Of a DNA stretch of 64,000 nt, positions 34,289 to 43,365 are shown piece after piece (the first letter of the stretch is position 1; each line of letters begins with the position of its first letter). The DNA is taken from assembly GCF_036194065.1 (NCBI RefSeq), contig NZ_CP108095.1, positions 7,564,001 to 7,628,000 on the forward strand, in the 5' to 3' direction. A program made the translations under genes and the position numbers. This DNA comes from Streptomyces sp. NBC_00239 (GTDB lineage: Bacteria > Actinomycetota > Actinomycetes > Streptomycetales > Streptomycetaceae). A model generated the notes under the pieces. That model was not told the DNA's origin. It saw only the letters and a list, made by a program, of their open reading frames with translations, and made no database searches.

Positions 34289-35512
34289 CTACGCCAACGG
34301 GTGGTCGGGCGCCAGGGCCGCCGCGATGCGCTCGGCGATGGTCTGCGCCGTGTTGCCGTCGGGGGAGTCCGGGCCGAGCGTCGTGGAGACCGCGATGGAA
34401 AGGCCCTCGGCCGGGTGGTAGGCCTGCAGGGCCGCGTAGCCGGAGAACGACGGGTTCGTCAGGATCCAGCCGTTCTTGATGATGACCCCCAGACCGAAGT
34501 GCGCTTCCGGCGTCTGCGGCAGGCACACGGTGTCGGGGCAGTCGGGCCCGGGCGTGCCGAGGCCCACGGTGCCGGGGTCGAGCATCACCTTGTAGCTGCG
34601 CTTCGTAAGCAGCTCACCCGTGCCGATGGCCTCCGCAGAGCGGGCCAGGTCGCAGATGTGGCTGGTGAGGACCGCGCCCGGCGCGGTGGTCCAGGACGGG
34701 TTCCAGAAGGTGGACTCCTCGTACGTGCCCCGGTCGCTGGTGAAGGCGTGCAGGACGGGCGTGGGGATGTCCGGCGTGAAGCTGTTCCGGGTGTTGCGGA
34801 GGTCGAGCGGCCCCATGACGCGGCGCTGGAGCAGCTTGTCCAGACGCACCCCGGTGATCTTCTCCAGGGCCGCGCCGAGGAGCACGAAGTTCGCGTGCGA
34901 GTAACTCCAGTTGGTGCCCGTCTCGTACCAGAGGGGGTGTGCGGTGGAGAACCCGACGACTTCCTGCGCCGTCCACTGCTTGAACGGCTCCGCGGCGAGG
35001 ATCTCCAGGAAGTCCGGGTCCGTGACGTAGTCGTGCAGGCCGGACGTGGAGGAGCCCAGCATGCGCAGGGTGATCTCGTCGCTGTGCGGTACGTCGGGCA
35101 GCCAGCGGTCGATCGTGTCGTCGAGGCCGACCTTGCCCTCGTCGACCAGCTGGAGCAGGACCTGACCCATGTAGGCGATCCCCACCGAACCCGACCGGAA
35201 GTGCATGTCCGCGGTGGCCGGGACGCCCGTCATGGACTCGCCGAGCGCCCCGGTCACGACCTCCCGGCCGTGGCGGTCGACCCGCACCAGGACCGCGTTG
35301 AGGTCCATCTCCTTCTGCGCCTTGCGGGCGATGTCGAGCGTCTTCTTGGCCTGGCCGCGGGTGGGTCGGGGGGAGGCGACGCAGTGCCGGGCGTGCGCGT
35401 CGTCGGTGCCCGGGGCGGCCCCGGCGGACGCGGTGGCGACGCCCGCGGTGGTCTGGAGGGTGGTGGCGATCAGGGCGGCGGCGCACAGGAGTGCGGTCCG
35501 GGTGCGAGTCAT
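34289..35512 (-). CDS. Secreted serine-hydrolase homologue lacking the SxxK catalytic lysine
   Basis: 407 residues from ATG 35512; CATAGT 6 nt upstream fits a leaderless promoter. Signal peptide (TALLCAAALIATTLQTTAGVATASA). The fold matches the 7881-9125 enzyme (VDEGKVGLDDTIDRWLPDVP, LLGAALEKITG, FWNPSW), but the active-site motifs do not: RSGSVGIAYM where RIGSETKTF stands, so Lys is Ile; YSH replaces YxN; and NPSFSG replaces HNG. Probably a coherent atypical subfamily or a pseudoenzyme, since the frame is intact. Confidence 0.85.
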   Translation of the reverse strand: MTRTRTALLCAAALIATTLQTTAGVATASAGAAPGTDDAHARHCVASPRPTRGQAKKTLDIARKAQKEMDLNAVLVRVDRHGREVVTGALGESMTGVPATADMHFRSGSVGIAYMGQVLLQLVDEGKVGLDDTIDRWLPDVPHSDEITLRMLGSSTSGLHDYVTDPDFLEILAAEPFKQWTAQEVVGFSTAHPLWYETGTNWSYSHANFVLLGAALEKITGVRLDKLLQRRVMGPLDLRNTRNSFTPDIPTPVLHAFTSDRGTYEESTFWNPSWTTAPGAVLTSHICDLARSAEAIGTGELLTKRSYKVMLDPGTVGLGTPGPDCPDTVCLPQTPEAHFGLGVIIKNGWILTNPSFSGYAALQAYHPAEGLSIAVSTTLGPDSPDGNTAQTIAERIAAALAPDHPLA

Positions 35513-35597
35513 ACGGGCACTATGGGGTGATTCGTACGTCACGCCGGCCGTCGAGCGGCAACACTCCGTGCGACACCCCGTCCGGGGGACGGCACGC

Positions 35598-36548
35598 TCA
35601 CCCGCCTGCCACCCGGCCGCCGAGCGCCGCGACCGCGTCCACCACCCGCGACCAGAACAGTTCCTGGTCCAGGCCCACCGCGACCTGCGCGTTCACCGGA
35701 CGGTCCAGATAGCCGTGCAGGTCCACGACGGTCGCCCCGCGCGTGTACTCGCCGCGGAGTTCCACCGCCACACTCGCCTCCACACACCGCACGATCTTCG
35801 GGTCGAGGACCCTGGCGACCGCTACCGGATCGTGCACGGGCGGGTTCTCGAAACCCCACAGCCGGCGGTAGGTGCCCGCGAAGTACGTCATCAGCTCGGC
35901 GCAGACCTGCCCCAGGCCGCTGCCGAGCGCCTCGAACCGGGCCAGCACCTCCGGGGTGGCGAGCGCCTGGTGGGTGACGTTCAGCCCGCACATGGTGAGC
36001 GGGACACCGCTGCGGAAGACGATGTCCGCCGCCTCCGGGTCCGCGTGGATGTTGAACTCGGCCGCCGGGGTCCGGTTCCCGCGCTCCGTCGAGCCGCCCA
36101 TCAGCACGATCTCGCGGATCCGTGCGGCGTCACCGGGGTGACGGGTGAGCAGCAGGGCGATGTTGGTGAGCGGCGCGGTGGGGACGAGCGTGACCGGCTC
36201 GGGGTGCTCGGCCAGGATCCGGTGGATGAGGTCGACCGCGTGCTCTGGCGACACCGGCACGGTGGGCTCGGGGAACTGCGGCCCGTCCAGGCCGGATTCA
36301 CCGTGCACGTCGTCCGCGACCGCCAGCGGTCGGACCAGCGGGCGGTCGCATCCGGCCGCGATCGGCACATCGGTGATCCCCGCGACCGTGCACACCCGGC
36401 GGGCGTTGAGGGTCGTCTTCTCCAGCGTCTGGTTGCCCGCCACGGTGGTGATGGCCAGCAGGTCGACGGCGGGGTCGCCCGCCGCCAGCATGATGGCGAG
36501 GGCGTCGTCGTGCCCCGGGTCGCAGTCGATGATGATCGGAACGGGCAA
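35598..36548 (-). CDS. Inosine/uridine-preferring nucleoside hydrolase
   Basis: 316 residues. Calcium-binding signature at the N-terminus: IIIDCDPGHDDALAI with Asp10, Asp14 and Asp15; VLMGGSTERGNRTPAAEFNIHADPEAA in the middle; VHDPVAVA near the C-terminus. Cleaves the N-glycosidic bond of ribonucleosides for base salvage. Cytoplasmic. Start is probably TTG 36548, 7 nt after GGAGG; GTG 36554 lies too close to that site. Confidence 0.92.
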   Translation of the reverse strand: MPVPIIIDCDPGHDDALAIMLAAGDPAVDLLAITTVAGNQTLEKTTLNARRVCTVAGITDVPIAAGCDRPLVRPLAVADDVHGESGLDGPQFPEPTVPVSPEHAVDLIHRILAEHPEPVTLVPTAPLTNIALLLTRHPGDAARIREIVLMGGSTERGNRTPAAEFNIHADPEAADIVFRSGVPLTMCGLNVTHQALATPEVLARFEALGSGLGQVCAELMTYFAGTYRRLWGFENPPVHDPVAVARVLDPKIVRCVEASVAVELRGEYTRGATVVDLHGYLDRPVNAQVAVGLDQELFWSRVVDAVAALGGRVAGG

Positions 36549-36691
36549 GGTCACTCCTCCGCGGCGGGGACACCGGACCGCCAGTCTGCCCCGGCGTGCG
36601 CTCGGCCATCCAGAGGGCCCCCGGCGAGTCGCCGCGGCCGCATCGGGGCACCGCCGGTACGGACGTACTCCGCGCGGTCGCGGCGACACCG

Positions 36692-36754
36692 GCACCTCGC
36701 GACGGCAGCGCCGACGGCGCGGCCTGCCGCGAGGTGCGCCCCGCCGCGAGGTGC
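36692..36754. repeat. Inverted and direct repeats between the M36 and nucleoside hydrolase genes
   Basis: GCACCTCGCG (36692-36701) pairs with CGCGAGGTGC at 36728-36737, and the latter recurs at 36745-36754. The 297-bp gap holds nothing else recognised. May end the M36 transcript. Confidence 0.4.
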
Positions 36755-36845
36755 GGCTCGGCGCGGTGACGCCCGCCGCCCGCCGGCCGCCCGCGGGCGT
36801 GCGGGCGTACGAGCCGCGGGCGTACGGCCGTAACCGGCGCAGGAG

Positions 36846-37913
36846 TTACCCGAGCCCCGGTATCTGCCGGGCCGCGAAGGCCGCGCGGACGGCGGCCGCC
36901 GCGCTCGCCCCGTACATCCGCCGGGCCGTCTCCACCGTCGTCAGGGCCGCGTCCTGGAAGCTCGTGTCCGCGCGGAAGCCGAACTGGGCGTTGACGATGA
37001 TCCGGTCGGCCGTCCTGGCGCCCAGCGCTCCGCGGATGTCGAAGAGGGCGCGGGACCAGATCTCGCCGTCCGCGTGGACCTCGCCGGTGCGGTCGGCGTA
37101 CACCTTGGTCCCGTCGATGCGGCGCAGGCAGTGCGGCGCCGGGCTGTACGGCACCGAGTCCCAGTCGGCTACGCAGGCCGGGTCCGCGGCGGCCGGCCAC
37201 CCGTACGAGGCGGCCGCGTGGGTGCCCACCGCGACGGCCAGGTAGTCGCCGAACGCCTCGCCGATCGCACCCGCCTCCGGCGATGTGCCGAAGCCGGGGA
37301 CCTGTGCGTCGTGCACCGCGTGCCCGTACTCGTGGACGATCACCTCGGCGTCCTCGGCGTCGTCCACCCCGCCCTTGCCGAAGCGGATCTCGCGCTTCTT
37401 GTCGGTGAAGAAGGAGTTGTCGGAACCCCACTGGTTGATCCGGACGGGCTGCGGCCGGTCGTTGGCGCCCGGCAGCTCGGTCCCGAAGCCGAGGCCCTGC
37501 AGGTACTCCTGCGACTCGTTGACCCAGAAGTAGGCCATGACCTGCTCGAACTGGTCGTCGGCCCGGTCGTACGAGCCGACGTCCGCGAGCCTCGCGGACG
37601 CGCCGGTGTCCGAGCGGACGTACGCCCACCGGCCCGACAGCGTGCCGCTGCCGTCGAGGTTGCGCAGCGCGGCCGTGGCGTACGCGGACGCCGGCACGGC
37701 GCCGGCCGCGTCCTTGCCGTCGACGAGGCTCTGGTCACCCGTGGACTGGACGGGGTTGACCATGAACAGGCGGGCCTGCGGGAGCCCGGCCGCGGCCCCG
37801 GCCGCCGGAGCGCCGGAACCCGCGGGGAGGGCCGACACCGGACCGGCCAGGGCGAGCAGCGCCACGGTGGCGGTGGCCGAGGCGATCAGGCCGCGGGATG
37901 AGCGGCGAGTCAT
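36846..37913 (-). CDS. Secreted M36 (fungalysin-like) zinc metalloprotease
   Basis: 355 residues; GAGGG 6 nt before ATG 37913. Signal peptide (LIASATATVALLALAGPVSA). Zinc site: H194-E-Y-G-H198 with the third ligand Glu219 in GEAFGDYLA. Preceded by VMAYFWVNESQEYLQGLGF, the conserved M36 catalytic-domain start. Shorter than fungal fungalysins because the long propeptide is absent. Secreted protein degradation. Confidence 0.9.
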   Translation of the reverse strand: MTRRSSRGLIASATATVALLALAGPVSALPAGSGAPAAGAAAGLPQARLFMVNPVQSTGDQSLVDGKDAAGAVPASAYATAALRNLDGSGTLSGRWAYVRSDTGASARLADVGSYDRADDQFEQVMAYFWVNESQEYLQGLGFGTELPGANDRPQPVRINQWGSDNSFFTDKKREIRFGKGGVDDAEDAEVIVHEYGHAVHDAQVPGFGTSPEAGAIGEAFGDYLAVAVGTHAAASYGWPAAADPACVADWDSVPYSPAPHCLRRIDGTKVYADRTGEVHADGEIWSRALFDIRGALGARTADRIIVNAQFGFRADTSFQDAALTTVETARRMYGASAAAAVRAAFAARQIPGLG

Positions 37914-38089
37914 AGACGTCCCTCTCGTAAGGAGCGGTGAATGGCGTGATGCGGCCGCGATCCTCGCGCACGTCCACCCCCTTTGACCAGGCCTCGGAGT
38001 GACCTGTATCCGGTGACGCGGCACCGGTGTCCGGTACTACCGGAATGCGGTGCCGGGCCCGCCGTTCCGTGCGCCTCCGCGTGTCCGTT

Positions 38090-39520
38090 TCACGGGCGGC
38101 AGGCGGTGGCGAGGGTGGCGGCGATGCGGTCGAGCGCGGCCGGGGGCGGGGTGAAGGGGACGCGGAGGTAGTGGGCGAGGGTGCCGTCGACGGCGTAGCG
38201 GGGGCCCGGCGCGAGCTCGATCCCGGCGGCGCGGGCCCGGGCGACGGCGACGTCGGCGCGGGTTCCGGTCAGGCGCAGCCACAGGACGAGGCCGCCGTCC
38301 GGCGCCGTGAACCGCCAGAGACCCCCGTCGCTTTCGGGCCCCGCGGCCCGGCTCCCCGCGCGAGGTCCGTGCGCGCCGCGAGGTCCGTTTGCTGCGGCCA
38401 GCAGGCCGGCCAAGTGGTCGCGCTGGACGCGTAGTTCGGTGCGCCGGCGCTGGAGGAGCGGCTCCAGGTCCGCGAGGAGTTCGACGGCCACGAGCTGTTC
38501 CAGCGGCGGCGCGGACAGCGGCTCGTACAGCGGGTGCAGCCGGAGGGCGTCGATCAGGGCCGTCTCCGGACTGCGGATCCATCCGACCCGCAGTCCGCCC
38601 CAGACCGATTTGCCGGCCGAGCCGATCAGCACGGCCCGCCGGATCCGCCGCGGCCAGCTGGGCTCGGGGGCCAGGTGCAGGTCGCGCATGGTCTCGTCCG
38701 CCACTACGGTCACACGGTGCTCGGCGGCGGCCACGGCGACGGCCTGCCGGGTGCGGGCGTCCATCAGCGCACCCGTCGGGTTCTGGAAGTCCGGCACCAG
38801 GTAGGCCAGTCCACCGCGTGCCGCGGCGAACGCGGCGACCAGCTGCTCGGGGTCCCAGCCGGCCGTCTCGACGCGGATCCCTGCCAGGCGGGCTCCGGCC
38901 TCGCGGAGCACGGCGATGGCCCGAGGGTAGGTGGGGTTCTCGACGGCGGCGACCCGGGGCCGCAGGTGCGCCGCCAGCAGGGCGAGTGCGGCCCGGGCGC
39001 CGGAGGTGACGAGGATCTGCTCGGGCCGGGTGGCGAGGCCCTGCCGGGTGTACCGGTCGGCGACGGCCGCCCGCAGGTCCGGCAGGCCGGCGCCCGGGTA
39101 GCCGTCCTGCGCGAGCGCGGGACCGGCCAGTGCCACCGCGCGTGCCACCGCGTCGAGATAGCCGGCCCGCGGGGCCGCGGGTACGGCCTTGCGCAGGTCG
39201 ATGGAGCCGGCGTGGCCGCTGGCCGACAGCGGCGCGATCGGCTCGGCCTCCTGCGGCGGCAGTCGTACGGTGCTCGCGCTGCCGTGTCGGGTGTGCACCC
39301 AGCCCGCGTCCCGCAGCCGGGCCAGCGCCGCGACCACCGTGCCCCGGCTGATGCCGAGTCCGGCGGCGATCCGGCGCTCGGCGGGCAGCGCGCCGCCCAC
39401 CCGCAGCCGGCCGTCCAGCACCGCTTCCCGCAGGGCGCCGTCCAGCGACCCGACGAGCGGCACGCCGGGCCGCTGCCAGTCACCCAGCGCCCTGACGAGG
39501 TGCTCTTCGGAGATCCGCAT
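38090..39520 (-). CDS. MocR-type GntR/aminotransferase regulator (YczR-like)
   Basis: 476 residues. GntR winged HTH at about 25-90 (LREAVLDGRLRVGGALPAERRIAAGLGISRGTVVAALARLRDAGW), linker, then a fold-type I aminotransferase domain with PLP lysine K304 in GSAGKSVWGGLRVGW, and FQNPTG. MocR regulators bind PLP. Divergent from a YczE protein across 123 bp, the widely conserved YczR-YczE pair. A hexamer CAGACT 6 nt before ATG 39520 suggests a leaderless transcript. Confidence 0.92.
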   Translation of the reverse strand: MRISEEHLVRALGDWQRPGVPLVGSLDGALREAVLDGRLRVGGALPAERRIAAGLGISRGTVVAALARLRDAGWVHTRHGSASTVRLPPQEAEPIAPLSASGHAGSIDLRKAVPAAPRAGYLDAVARAVALAGPALAQDGYPGAGLPDLRAAVADRYTRQGLATRPEQILVTSGARAALALLAAHLRPRVAAVENPTYPRAIAVLREAGARLAGIRVETAGWDPEQLVAAFAAARGGLAYLVPDFQNPTGALMDARTRQAVAVAAAEHRVTVVADETMRDLHLAPEPSWPRRIRRAVLIGSAGKSVWGGLRVGWIRSPETALIDALRLHPLYEPLSAPPLEQLVAVELLADLEPLLQRRRTELRVQRDHLAGLLAAANGPRGAHGPRAGSRAAGPESDGGLWRFTAPDGGLVLWLRLTGTRADVAVARARAAGIELAPGPRYAVDGTLAHYLRVPFTPPPAALDRIAATLATACRP

Positions 39521-39643
39521 CGGTCCAGTCTGCCGCAAGTGGACTAGGACGCGGCGCGGTCCGCCCCCCTAGCGTCGAGCCGGGCCGCAGGGTCCCGCAA
39601 GGGCCGGCCCATCACCGTCACACCCCTACCTCTGGAGTATCAG

Positions 39644-40444
39644 ATGACCCGTACCCCGGCTCCGGCTCCGGTCCCGGCCTCGGCTCCCTGGCAGAACCCG
39701 ACCCCAAGCCCGGCCCCAAGCCCGGCCCCGACGTCGACCCCGACCCTGACACCGGCCCCGGGGCAGAGTCCGGCCGTGCTCCCGTCCCGGCGGTCGCGGG
39801 TGCCGGTGCCCGATCTCGGGTGGCTTCCGCTGCGGGAGCGGCCCCTGCGGCGGCTGCCCCAGCTGTTCATCGGCCTCGGGCTGTACGGGTTCAGCCTCTC
39901 GGTCATGGTCCGCGCATCCCTCGGGGTGAACCCGTGGAGCGTGCTCTACGAAGGCCTCGCGCGCCACGTTCCGTTGAGCTTCGGCACGATCAGCGCGGTC
40001 GTCGGCGTCCTCGTGCTGCTCCTGTGGATCCCGCTGCGGCAGCGGCCCCGGTTCGGCACCTTCGCCAACATCGCCGTCCTCGCGGTCTCGGCCGATCTGG
40101 GGCTCCTCCTCATCCCCGAGGGCCTCGGCCCGGCAGCCCGTACCGCCCTGCTCGTCGCCGGGGTGCTCCTCAACGGCCTGTCCATCGCCGTCTACGTCGG
40201 AGCGCGCTTCGGCCCCGGCCCGCGCGACGGGCTGATGACCGGGGCGGCGGCGAGCACCGGGCGCTCGATGAGGTCCGTCCGTACCCTCATAGAGATGACG
40301 GTGCTCGCCGCGGGCTGGCTCCTCGGCGGCGGCGTGGGAGCCGGCACGGTGCTGTACGCGCTCGCGGTCGGACCGGTCACGCAGTACTTCCTGCCGTGGT
40401 TCGCCTACCGCGGCCCGGCGCCCCGGCGCCCCGGCAAACCTTGA
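39644..40444 (+). CDS. yczE: YczE-family membrane protein
   Basis: 266 residues, about five to six helices. YczE landmarks: RLPQLFIGLGLYGFSLSVMVRASLGVNPWSVLYEGL, and GARFGPGPRDGLMTGAAASTGRSMRSVRTLIE. The role is unknown, but the gene is consistently next to MocR regulators. The first 45 residues are a Pro/Ala/Thr-rich tract (PAPAPVPASAP type), absent from most homologues. CCTCTGGAG lies before the ATG. Confidence 0.88.
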   Translation: MTRTPAPAPVPASAPWQNPTPSPAPSPAPTSTPTLTPAPGQSPAVLPSRRSRVPVPDLGWLPLRERPLRRLPQLFIGLGLYGFSLSVMVRASLGVNPWSVLYEGLARHVPLSFGTISAVVGVLVLLLWIPLRQRPRFGTFANIAVLAVSADLGLLLIPEGLGPAARTALLVAGVLLNGLSIAVYVGARFGPGPRDGLMTGAAASTGRSMRSVRTLIEMTVLAAGWLLGGGVGAGTVLYALAVGPVTQYFLPWFAYRGPAPRRPGKP

Positions 40445-40541
40445 CCGCAGACGCCGAACCGAACCGAACCGAACCGAGCCGCGACCGCGACCGCGGACGC
40501 TGATCGCCACGGCCACGGCTACGGTTACAGGTCGGCTACGG
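40445..40541. repeat. Short microsatellites at a convergent junction
   Basis: CGAAC repeated about five times (near 40457-40480), GCGACC twice, then GGCTAC/GGTTAC/GGCTAC units to 40550. Lies between convergent YczE and protease stops. No hairpin terminator is obvious. Confidence 0.6.
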
Positions 40542-41375
40542 CTACGGCTTGGGAAGGTTGCAGCCGGGGCGGTTGAGGTCGATCTTGTTGCCCGGGGCGA
40601 TGCAGGGGACGATCGTGTAGGTCTCCTGCCCGTAGTTGATGCCCGGGCGGACCGTCACGGCGCCGTTCTGGTCGACCTCGCACGGGTTGTTGTCCGTGCA
40701 GCGCCCGCCGTCCTCGTTGCCCGTGTTGTTCACGGCGACGACCTTGCCGGTGGCCGTGTCGATGACGGGCGAACCGGAGGTGCCTCCGATGGTGTTGCAG
40801 GACGAGGTGTAGCGGACCGAGTCCTTCCAGGTCCACTCGCCTTCGAGCAGCCGGTAGGCGAACCCGTCGATGTTGCAGCTGTACGTGCGCTTCCAGTAGC
40901 CGGATACGACCTTGATGGCCGTGCCCTGCACGGGGTGGGCGTCGTTCAGGGTGAGCGCGCTGATGCCGTACTGGCTCTGGATCTGCGCGTACGTCTTGGT
41001 CAGCTGGTAGATCGAGACGTCGGTGTCGGTCATCGTCGCGTACGAGATCTTGCTGGCGCGCAGGGTCGCGACCCTGGAGCCGGACGCGTTGAGGAGCGAG
41101 AACGAGCGGTTCGAAGCCTGGTCCTTGATCACCTCGCCGGCCGCGGGGAAGCCGGTCTCCAGGCAGTGGCCGTTGGACAGGACGAGCGCGGGGTCGCTCG
41201 GCTGGGAGCCGGGGGCGCGCACGACCGAGCCGGAACAGTTGCTGAGCGCGACCGTGCCCGCGTACGTCACCGCCACCGCGGACGCGCTGTCGCGGGGTGC
41301 TGATGCCAGGGCCGGTCCCGCTGCCGCTCCGACGAGGAGCAGGGAGAAGAGGGCGCTGGCGAGAGGCTTGTTCAT
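40542..41375 (-). CDS. Secreted trypsin-like serine protease (S1/V8-like)
   Basis: 277 residues from ATG 41375. Signal peptide (LASALFSLLLVGAAAGPALA). Triad: His70 in SNGHC, Asp119 in TDTDVSIYQL, Ser200 in GGTSGSPV; the last form resembles V8-type glutamyl endopeptidases. Several Cys (CSG, GHC, SCN, SSC, RC, CEV) suggest disulfides. GAGGGGAA is the ribosome-binding site. Confidence 0.9.
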   Translation of the reverse strand: MNKPLASALFSLLLVGAAAGPALASAPRDSASAVAVTYAGTVALSNCSGSVVRAPGSQPSDPALVLSNGHCLETGFPAAGEVIKDQASNRSFSLLNASGSRVATLRASKISYATMTDTDVSIYQLTKTYAQIQSQYGISALTLNDAHPVQGTAIKVVSGYWKRTYSCNIDGFAYRLLEGEWTWKDSVRYTSSCNTIGGTSGSPVIDTATGKVVAVNNTGNEDGGRCTDNNPCEVDQNGAVTVRPGINYGQETYTIVPCIAPGNKIDLNRPGCNLPKP

Positions 41376-41569
41376 GTGGGGGTTCCCCTCTGAATGCCGA
41401 CACAACCGAAGATCCTCCGATTGTCATGTGCATTGTTGGGACCCGAGGGGCAACTGGCAAGAGGGCAAGGCGCGTTGGCCGATTGCAGCACTGCGGGCCT
41501 GTTCCGGGCGTTCATGCTGGCCGGATCTGTGTGCGCCCGCCGGCGGCGGCGTCGCTACTGTTCGGTCCC

Positions 41570-43219
41570 ATGGCTCACTCCCGAGGCGGCGATCCGCTCG
41601 TGGTGGAACTCCCGGCGGGGCGCCTGCGCGGCGGCCTCGAAAACGGTGTCGCCGTGTTCCGGGGCGTCCCGTACGCGGTGCCGCCGACCGGCCCCCTGCG
41701 CTGGCGGCCGACCCGGCCGCACGCCGGCTGGCCGGGCATCCGGGACGCCACGGTGGACGGCCCCAGCTCGCCCCAACCCTGGGTGGAGGGCGGCGACGCC
41801 GTGCTCGGCGGGCACGGCGCACCGCCGTTCGACGACGACTGCCTGACCGTCAACATCTGGACACCGGCCGCCGATACGGCCCGCCGCCCGGTCCTCGTGT
41901 GGATCCACGGCGGTGGCTTCGTGACCGGGTCCGGCTCCCTGCCCCACTACTCCGGCGAGGCCTTCGCCCGGAGCGGTGGCGTCGTGGTCGTCACCGTCAA
42001 CTACAGGACGGGCCCGCTGGGTTACTTGTACGTGGGCCCCGGGGGCTCTGGCGGGTCTGGCGGTTCTGGCGCTACGGGCGGCTCCGACGGGCCGGGCGGT
42101 CCCAGCGGTCCCAGCGGTCCCAGCGGTCCCGACGGCGCGGATGGCGCGGACGGCGTGGAGGCCAACTTCTGGCTCGGGGACCAACTCGCCGCCCTGCGCT
42201 GGGTGCACGACAACATCGCGTACTTCGGCGGGGATCCGGACACCGTCACCGTCGCCGGGCACTCCGGTGGCGCCCTCTCGGCGGCCGCGCTCGCCGCCCA
42301 CCCCGACGCCCGCGGGCTGCTGAAGCGGGTGATCCTGCAGAGCCCTCCCCTCGGGCTGGACCTGCCCGGCACCGCGGCCTACCGGGAGCGGACCGACACC
42401 TACCTCGAACTCGCCGGCGTCAAAACCGTCGAGGAACTACGCGCGCTGCCTTGGCAGTTGCTGATCGAAGCGCTCGGCGGACTGTTCGAGCGGACCGGGC
42501 GGTGGGGCCACTGGCCGATGCCGGTCCTGCCGGTGCTCGACCCCGAGACCCTCCCCCGTCACCCCGCCGAGGCGCTGCTGCACGGCCAGGCCGCGGCCAA
42601 CGTCGACGTCATGATCGGCTGGACCCGCGAGGAGGCGAACTTCCGCTTCGCGCTGGACCAGGCGCACGCCGACGCGACGCGCGAGCAGGTCACCGACCGG
42701 ATCGCGGAGACCTTCGGCGCGGCGGCGGCCCCCGCCGTGTACGCCGTGTACGAACGCCACCGCCCCGGCGCCCGGCCCGCCGATGTGGTCATGGACCTGA
42801 TCACCGACGAGGTCTTCCGGGTCCCCGGCGACGGGCTCGCCGAGGCGCGGGCCGCCCTCGGGCATCCGGTGTGGGCGTACGAGTTCGGCCTCCGCACCCC
42901 CGCGCTCGGCGGCCGGCTCGGGGCCGCGCACTGCCTCGAACTACCCTTCGTCTTCGACAACTTCGACCGGTGGGCGCACGTGCCCTTCCTCACCGGGATC
43001 GACCCGGCCGCCCGCGACCGCCTGACCCGTGCGATGCACCGGGCCTGGATCGCGTTCGTCCGCACCGGCGACCCCAACCACCCGGACCTGCCGCTGTGGC
43101 AGCGCTACGACACGCCCGCGCGCACCACCATGCGCTTCGACACCCGTACGGCCACCACCCCCGACCCCGTCGGCCCGGCCCGCCGCCTGCACGCGCAGCG
43201 AGAACGCGCCAACGGGTAG
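41570..43219 (+). CDS. Type B carboxylesterase
   Basis: 549 residues. Carboxylesterase-family landmarks in order: FRGVPYAVPPTGPLRW, DDDCLTVNIW, WIHGGGF (oxyanion hole), VNYRTGPLGYLY, nucleophile Ser232 in GHSGG, acid and His in the second half (GAAHCLELPFVF). The normally tight stretch between GPLGYLY and NFWLGDQLAALRWV is broken by a Gly/Ser/Asp-rich insert (about 157-195) encoded by GGCTCTGGC and AGCGGTCCC repeats at 42037-42155. No signal peptide. ATG 41570 is 8 nt after TACTGT. Confidence 0.92.
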   Translation: MAHSRGGDPLVVELPAGRLRGGLENGVAVFRGVPYAVPPTGPLRWRPTRPHAGWPGIRDATVDGPSSPQPWVEGGDAVLGGHGAPPFDDDCLTVNIWTPAADTARRPVLVWIHGGGFVTGSGSLPHYSGEAFARSGGVVVVTVNYRTGPLGYLYVGPGGSGGSGGSGATGGSDGPGGPSGPSGPSGPDGADGADGVEANFWLGDQLAALRWVHDNIAYFGGDPDTVTVAGHSGGALSAAALAAHPDARGLLKRVILQSPPLGLDLPGTAAYRERTDTYLELAGVKTVEELRALPWQLLIEALGGLFERTGRWGHWPMPVLPVLDPETLPRHPAEALLHGQAAANVDVMIGWTREEANFRFALDQAHADATREQVTDRIAETFGAAAAPAVYAVYERHRPGARPADVVMDLITDEVFRVPGDGLAEARAALGHPVWAYEFGLRTPALGGRLGAAHCLELPFVFDNFDRWAHVPFLTGIDPAARDRLTRAMHRAWIAFVRTGDPNHPDLPLWQRYDTPARTTMRFDTRTATTPDPVGPARRLHAQRERANG

Positions 43220-43365
43220 CGCGTGTAACCCCTAGGGGGAAGCGCGCGGCGCCGCCCGGCCGCTGCGGACCGGCTCGATGGGCCCGCACCCCCTGCTGCG
43301 CCCACCTCCGGGGTCCCCCGTACCCCCCTTACCTCCGGGCTCGGATCCCCGCGTCCCCCGGCTCC

